A stretch of 64,000 nt of DNA. Origin: Ulva prolifera (taxonomy: Eukaryota > Chlorophyta > Ulvophyceae > Ulvales > Ulvaceae). Below are positions 58,747 to 64,000 of the stretch, piece after piece. The stretch lies in assembly GCA_023078555.1 (NCBI GenBank), contig CM041197.1, forward strand, positions 9,668,552-9,732,551, in the 5' to 3' direction. The position numbers and the translations under genes are program-made. Each line of letters starts with the position of its first letter. Position 1 is the stretch's first letter. The notes below the pieces were generated by a model that saw nothing but the letters and a program-made list of their open reading frames with translations, was not told the DNA's origin and ran no database searches.

Positions 58747-61050
58747 ACATGCGTGAAGCTGCGCCTGTGGGGCCAGAAGCGCAGCACACCTACCTGCATC
58801 GATTGCTTACACAACCGTCGCCAGCCCACACCCTTGACCTTGTGCGCATGTGTTCGCGCAGAACTGGCTTGCATGGCTGGGCGGCTCTCAGATCCGCCGG
58901 CCATGCTGTGTGCTGCGTGCTGTGCCCCATGCACCTCGGCGATTGTGCGAGTGACGGTGGAACGTAGGGTCATGGCGTGCCCCGTGGTATACCGGCACAG
59001 ACCTGGGCTGACTGTGCGCCGTGTTTGCAGGAGCAGATGCCGCACAGCACGCAGAGCATGCAGCGCGCCGGAGCCCTCCACACAGTGAGGCGGCTCCTCT
59101 GCAGCCGGGCCGCTAGAGCCGCGTAGTCGGCGTGGGGTGCCGCAGGCGCAGCCACATTCCGGCCCATGCGTGCCGATTGAGCACTTGCGGGCAAGGCGTA
59201 CGTGTGGGTGGTCAGAAGGCCCAGGGCGTCGTGTCGGCAGATCGTTTGTGTACAATTATGAGGGCCTGCATCGCCTGAGCGGGGGGTAGCCCTGATGATG
59301 GCGGCGCTGCTGGTTTCGCTGCGCCACTGGTCAGAGCTGCCCACAGCCGGTCCACTGGCGTTTGCCAGCTCATGCCACCGCAGCCACCCGCCCCGGCTGC
59401 CGCGCTCGTGCAGGAGGACTTGACTGGTGTGTGCTGTGGAGTGCAGCTGAGCGGCTCCCGGAGTCTCCCGGCGCTGCTCCATGCGTACTGCTGTGGTCCA
59501 ACACTGTGGCTGCCCCCGCGCTCCATGCGCGCCGCTTCTTGGGCGCACTAGCCCGGGGGGTGGAGGCACAGGCGCCCAGCACGGAGCACACAGCACGGAG
59601 GCGTGGCCCGCGCTGCGTGTGTCGTGGTGGTGCTTGTACCTGCCGTAGTCATTCTGTTTGCGTTAAGTAGTGGGAACTATCTCCTGGCTACGCACACACA
59701 CTGGCTGCCATAACGTCAGTGATGATGCTGAACCGATAGGGCACCGTCAAGGAGTAAGGGGGCGAGTGGTCAGCCACCGGTTTGCAAGTGCGGCCGATCG
59801 GAGCGAGAGGGGATTAAACACAATGACACCTGGAGGTGGCTGCGGTGGATTGTGGGCACCACAGCGCCACATTGGTCACCTTGCAGTGTTCCGTAGGTAG
59901 GCCGCAGCTACATGATGGCAAGAATAGACATGATGCACAGGAGAGTGAGAGAGGAGGGATGCAGTGTCGCGTGCAGTGTGCCTGAGCTATTGATGCTTAG
60001 GTCTGTCGGGCATGCAAGGTAATTGTGCTTGTGATGCTGGGACTCAGGTCCCCACATCATGTCTGGGAGTGGGTGAGACCCAGCTGTTGAACTGTGCACG
60101 TAGGAAGCTCCGGTGTAGACCAGAAGGCAGAGTCTTTGTAATTGTAGAATTGTAGAAGTGCACCTGCTGTTACTGCCACCTGGTCTTATGGGTCGTTGTA
60201 TGCTCTTGGTGCTGCGGAATCCACTCAGGTTTGCATGGTCTTTCTTTGGCCGGAGCTGATTCGTACCGGGCCACGCACTTGCGCCACTACCATATCATGA
60301 GATCCTGCCATCTCACAAGCTTGTACCAAACATCGGGCAAGACTGTGGATGCCGGATTCAACAACATGATACAGTGCCTTCAATTTGAGGACTCAATCTT
60401 CAGCAACATGCAGTTTGTGCATTTGCGTCTGACAAACTGGGTGTTGTCTTCATCTTTTGTCTGGCAGAATGTCCACACCACATGTACTGATTATCCAGAC
60501 ACTGGACGACTAGCATCTTCGATTTCGTACACACTGGCCATGGTATGCAAGACCAGGCAAGTGATCACGGCCACCTCTCAGGCAATGTGGCACAGGCATT
60601 TCAATTTTGCGTCATACCTTTTTTTCGCTGTTTTCAGCCCTGCAACACAGGACTACCGATGATGTATTGCATAGCACAAATACATGTAAATGCTGTCACA
60701 TGAAATTTGTACACATACACGACAGAAATTACAAGACATCTGACACACACATTGCATGTCATGCCAGGATCTGTGCTCGATCACAGCTGCCATCTTTCAC
60801 ATAACTGTGCTTGCTTCTGTTCATCGGTAAGAGCATGCGATACATCAGATGTGACCGCCCACCTCTACCTACCAAGGCGACCTGTTTTGGAGGCACACGA
60901 GTGCACAATCAGAGGCACAATGAGCATACAACAAATGACGGCTCAGAAGAAACCACAAGAAATTTCCACGATCTCTCAGTTGCCTCGAGGCAACTCAACA
61001 AGATACCAATTACCATCCCGAAAACAGCAAGGTCCAGCAATTTGGGCATT
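58747..61050. other. mostly unassigned region
   Basis: The first 900 bases are GC-rich with no convincing frame. From about 59.7 kb the sequence becomes A/T-richer. A plus-strand open segment of 143 codons at 60231-60662 is mildly protein-like (FVHLRLTNWVLSSSFVWQNV) without homology or splice support. Confidence 0.35.
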
Positions 61051-61550
61051 TCACTCCACAACCATCACGCTCATCGCTGCAGCAAGTTGCTTTTTCGCAG
61101 CAGAAAGCGGCAATTTACAAGCAGAAGAGGCTACGGGCACCAGAAATGCAGGACGTCTGCCTGTGGCTGACACTGCCTCGATAACGGTAAACTTGAGCCC
61201 ATGCAGGCACAGCAAGGCAGGCAGGGCCTGCGTTTGCTGGTTTGGCTCGAACAAGGCCGGCCCGGACATGCTGTTGGGCGTTTACGCAATCTCTGCGCCT
61301 GCCGTGCCCCTGGGGCGACACTGCGGCAGCTGCAGGAGGTCTCCTGGAAACACAGCAGCCCAGCGCCCCCGGGCCACGGTTCCAACAAGGCGGCCCGCGA
61401 GCACGCGGTGGCCGTTCTCCATCTCAGCAAGCCCCTCTTGAGAGTAGCCAATCAGGGGCCGCCCGAACAGGCAGTCCCAGGATGTGGAGGCGCTGTCATC
61501 CAGCACGGGCACAGCATGATTGCATACAGCAGCCTCACCCTCCGCAGAGT
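61051..61550 (-). CDS. small hypothetical protein, two exons (5' part unresolved)
   Basis: Unrecognised. Two minus-strand segments join in phase across a 56-base GT-AG intron: 61550-about 61325, with YSAEGEAAVCNHAVPVLDDS and FGRPLIGYSQEGLAEMENGH, then about 61268-61051, with MSGPALFEPNQQTQALPALL and LHGLKFTVIEAVSATGRRPA, ending MVVE and a stop. The first segment follows a GTGTGCAG acceptor, so a 5' exon is expected nearby (an ATG reading MRRWGPEYQF lies close upstream but its donor phase does not fit simply). It is downstream of and on the same strand as the U2AF-like gene. Confidence 0.4.
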
Positions 61551-61800
61551 ATTCTGCACACGCACTTGGAGCATGCAACACGCACGGCCACCTTGAATTG
61601 ATACTCTGGCCCCCACCGTCTCATAGCAACTCTAACAATCCCACACCGTGCCGCACAGCCGGCGGCACTGTGCCCTCAGCCACAGAACTGGCGACAGCGG
61701 ACCCATCACATGCAATACGTGGGGCCTGCTTGCCAACTAAAGTGCCAGCTGTGTGAGCCGTGCTGGGCGTGCGCCGGCGCAGCACACAGCGCGTGCCAGC
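61551..61800. other. spacer between the small hypothetical gene and the U2AF-like gene
   Basis: Short interval that should hold the U2AF-like 3' UTR and any 5' exon of the small gene. Nothing else recognised. Confidence 0.4.
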
Positions 61801-63878
61801 TCACACGAGGGTGAAGCCGTCGAGGGAGATCTTGTTGCGCTCCTCGACGCTTGAGCTCTGCACGAACACAAAAGGCCCGTCGTCGCCGAACTTGCTGCGG
61901 TCGAGGGCCATGCCGCGCGCGACGCTCTCGGCGCTCGGGCAGTCGACGTACGCCTCGCCGGTGAGGCCGCCGCCGCGCGCCTTCACCAGCCGCACGTGGC
62001 CCTCGCCAATCGTGCAGCCCTCCAGGAACTGCACCGCAACACAGCCTCGCTCTCAGCACAGCGGCCGCCGTGAACATGCATGAGCCGTGGCCGCGTGGAC
62101 GGCGCACGGCTCCTGCTCTGATCTGGAATTTGCAGTTGTGTGTTTGCATAGGAGATTCTGTGGCAGACAGGGAGCATGGCTGCCAGGCCTTGTGGTGGTG
62201 GAGGCGGACGCGCACCCGCACGATGTCGAACTTCGCCGTGCCTTCCGGGAGGTTCTGGATGCGCAGCACGTACCCCGCGGAGGACGAGTTGCTGGACATG
62301 TTGGCGGCCGCCGAGCCCGGCACGGCGCTGCTCACGGCGTATCCGGCACCGACCAGCGCCGCGGGGAGCAGGTTGGGGTAGTGTGTTGTAGCACCGGTGC
62401 CCACCTACGCAAGCACACACGGTGAATTCCCCTTCAGCCCACACAGTCAGGTCAGCGGAGAGCACGCACGCATGCTAATTGATGTGGCATCGCACGCATG
62501 GCCCACATGCATGGGACATTCCGCTGTAGTGGCCAAGAGGCTGATCGGTGCACTCCACCTGGCACTGTATTGAGGCCACAGCATGCACATCACCAGCCGC
62601 ACCTGCCCCATCGATGCGGCGCCCGCGTTCGGGTTGTCGATCACATACTTGTGGTCGACCCACTCCCCGGCGCGCATCTTGTTCCACAGCTCGTCCGAGA
62701 TGAACTTGGCCGTGACGGTGTTCGCCTCGAACGTGCGGCCGTTCATCGCGGCCTTCGCGGCCTCGCACGCGGCCTCAGTCTCAAAACGCGCAAACACCGG
62801 CGCCGGCTCCTCGTTCGGCACCCAGAGCGGCGGCTCCGGCACGACGACGACGGCGGGCGCGCCCGTCGCGGCGCACTCCTCCTCCACCTCCTGCCGCATG
62901 TCCTCCCGGTCCGCCGCGTCGCGCACCTGCCCGACCGACAGCAGGTTCTCCATGAACAGCGTCACCGTCGGCTGCACAGCACACAGCACGGGGTCAGCAC
63001 GCGGGGTCACCGCTCGGCAGCCGCGTGCGGCTCCGGCAGCTGCAAGCGACACCTCCGCTGCCACATGAATCTGTCTGCGTGAGCGTGCACAGATCCACAG
63101 CCCTCATGCACATCCGCTTGTACATGAGGCTGCGTGACTGTGCCCCAAGACGCAAAGGACAGTTGAAAGGAGGTTTTGCTGGGCGATATGCTTTGGCAGA
63201 GCGCTGTGGTGTGCGTGGGGGTGGGGGTGGCGACGGCGTGGAGGAGCCGGGCCGTGCCGGGGCGCAGCCGAGGCACCCGTTCGGCCACCCCGGCCTCGTC
63301 ATCACAGAGCAACTCCACAGGACTGACATGAAACTCATTGGCAAGGGCCGGCATAGGTGCTGTACTCAAGAAAAGGCTGAGAAATGCAGAGGTTTTTGTT
63401 GAAGCAGCCCCAAGCAAGAAGGGGCCTGCATAGGCGTTCTTCTGTGTCTCCTGCAGAGGCGATCCGCCCGCAGAGGTGTTCTGAGTAGCGGATCCGGGCA
63501 GCGAGCAGGCGCAGGGCAGCACACCTTGTTCGCCTCCATCTTGGAGCCCGGCGGCGGCTCGATGTAGCCCTTCGGCCGGCCGACGTTGATCTCGCGGCCG
63601 CCAAGGTTGACCTTGTCGAGCTTCATCGCCTCGGCCGCGAGCTCCTCCGTGCGCAGCTCGACGAAGCCGAAGCGGCCGGAGCCGTCCATCGTGACGCTGA
63701 CGACGGGGGGCCGCGTCACGGGGTCGGCGACGAAGTGCGCGAGCGCGGCGTTGAAGAGCTCCCGCAGCATGAGGTCGCTGATCTGGCCGATGACGAGGTT
63801 GCCGACGTACACTTCCCGCTGCTTCTTGTTCGCCGCCATGGCCGCGTTCAGGCCACCCGCGCCGTTGTTCAGGAGCAC
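61801..63878 (-). CDS. U2AF65-like splicing factor: RRM, UHM-type RRM and C-terminal RRM (5' partial)
   Basis: Nuclear RNA-binding protein; the closest family I recognise is the U2AF large subunit, which binds the polypyrimidine tract at 3' splice sites. Exons on the minus strand: 63878-63525, 62971-62603, 62404-62222 and 62028-61801, all phase 0, ending in TGA. Exon one holds an RRM with REVYVGNLVIGQISDLMLRE (RNP2) and GRFGFVELRTEE (RNP1), closest to U2AF65 RRM1. Exon two is UHM-like: PTVTLFMENLL, an acidic helix (REDMRQEVEEECAATG) and NGRTF, matching the R-x-F loop that binds Trp-containing ligand motifs. Exons three and four form another RRM-like domain (YVLRIQNLPEG, then GLTGEAYVDCPSAES). 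UHM before a final RRM is unlike animal U2AF65, where it is last. Any RS domain would lie upstream, past 63879. Confidence 0.75.
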
Positions 63879-64000
63879 CTGCGGGCGGGGGGCGTGGGCG
63901 TCCGGATGTGGGGTTGGTACGGACTACTGGAGGCTGGTTGAGCAACGTGATGGCTTGTGAGGAATGAGACCGGATGTGACCGATTGAGCAAGGCTCGTGT
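63879..64000 (-). other. intron upstream of the first seen U2AF-like exon
   Basis: The exon at 63878 is preceded on the minus strand by CGCCCGCAG, a good acceptor, so the gene continues beyond the window edge. Confidence 0.55.

Noticed and set aside
58026-59255. 409-codon open frame on the minus strand
   Set aside because: Third-position G/C bias favours the plus-strand frame at 57940-58746, so the minus frame is probably its shadow.
1-64000. CRISPR arrays, operons, Shine-Dalgarno sites, prophage
   Set aside because: The intron-rich genes are eukaryotic; no regularly spaced direct repeats of CRISPR type were seen.

Overview
This looks like nuclear DNA of a unicellular alga of the green lineage. 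Coding exons are very GC-rich with strong G/C at third codon positions, and every recognisable gene except a cell-wall-type protein is split by spliceosomal introns of about 80 to 1100 bases. The gene content (GT77 arabinosyltransferase-like enzyme, plant-type AMP deaminase with a membrane anchor, hydroxyproline-rich-type protein, hybrid histidine kinase) and UGUAA motifs downstream of two stop codons fit a green alga. I cannot name the species.

Layout. 319-4268 (+): 3' part of eIF3 subunit c. 4.7-5.9 kb (-): weak zinc-finger-like coding signal. 6576-11882 (-): complete GT77 glycosyltransferase, seven exons whose phases all agree. 12748-20912 (-): hybrid sensor histidine kinase with about six membrane helices, a very long low-complexity linker and a receiver domain; its 5' end is unresolved and may lie in 21-23.7 kb. 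23830-29432 (-): secreted-ectodomain multi-pass membrane protein. 31070-38465 (-): AMP deaminase. 38.9-39.9 kb (-): doubtful Cys-rich gene. 40239-46057 (+): DNAJC2/zuotin/GlsA-type chaperone-chromatin protein, ten exons. 46903-51190 (-): ASNSD1-type asparagine-synthetase-like protein. 52340-53977 (-): single-exon Pro-rich secreted protein. 54-57.8 kb: lower-GC zone with coding-like fragments and striking palindromes. 57940-58746 (+): GC-rich hypothetical protein. 61.05-61.6 kb (-): small hypothetical gene. 61801-63878 (-): U2AF65-like protein with RRM and UHM domains, open at its 5' end.

The genes are unrelated housekeeping, signalling and wall functions rather than a pathway or cluster. Three themes recur. 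First, host enzymes carry large low-complexity insertions that spare catalytic motifs (histidine kinase, ASNSD1, DNAJC2). Second, intron 5' ends are mostly GTGCG rather than GTAAG/GTGAG, and 3' ends are mostly TGCAG. Third, palindromes (GCATGC clusters, a TATCTCGAGATA family, long perfect hairpins) lie outside recognised coding sequence. No CRISPR array, rRNA, tRNA or autonomous mobile element was recognised. Exon borders were read by eye and may be off by a base or so.
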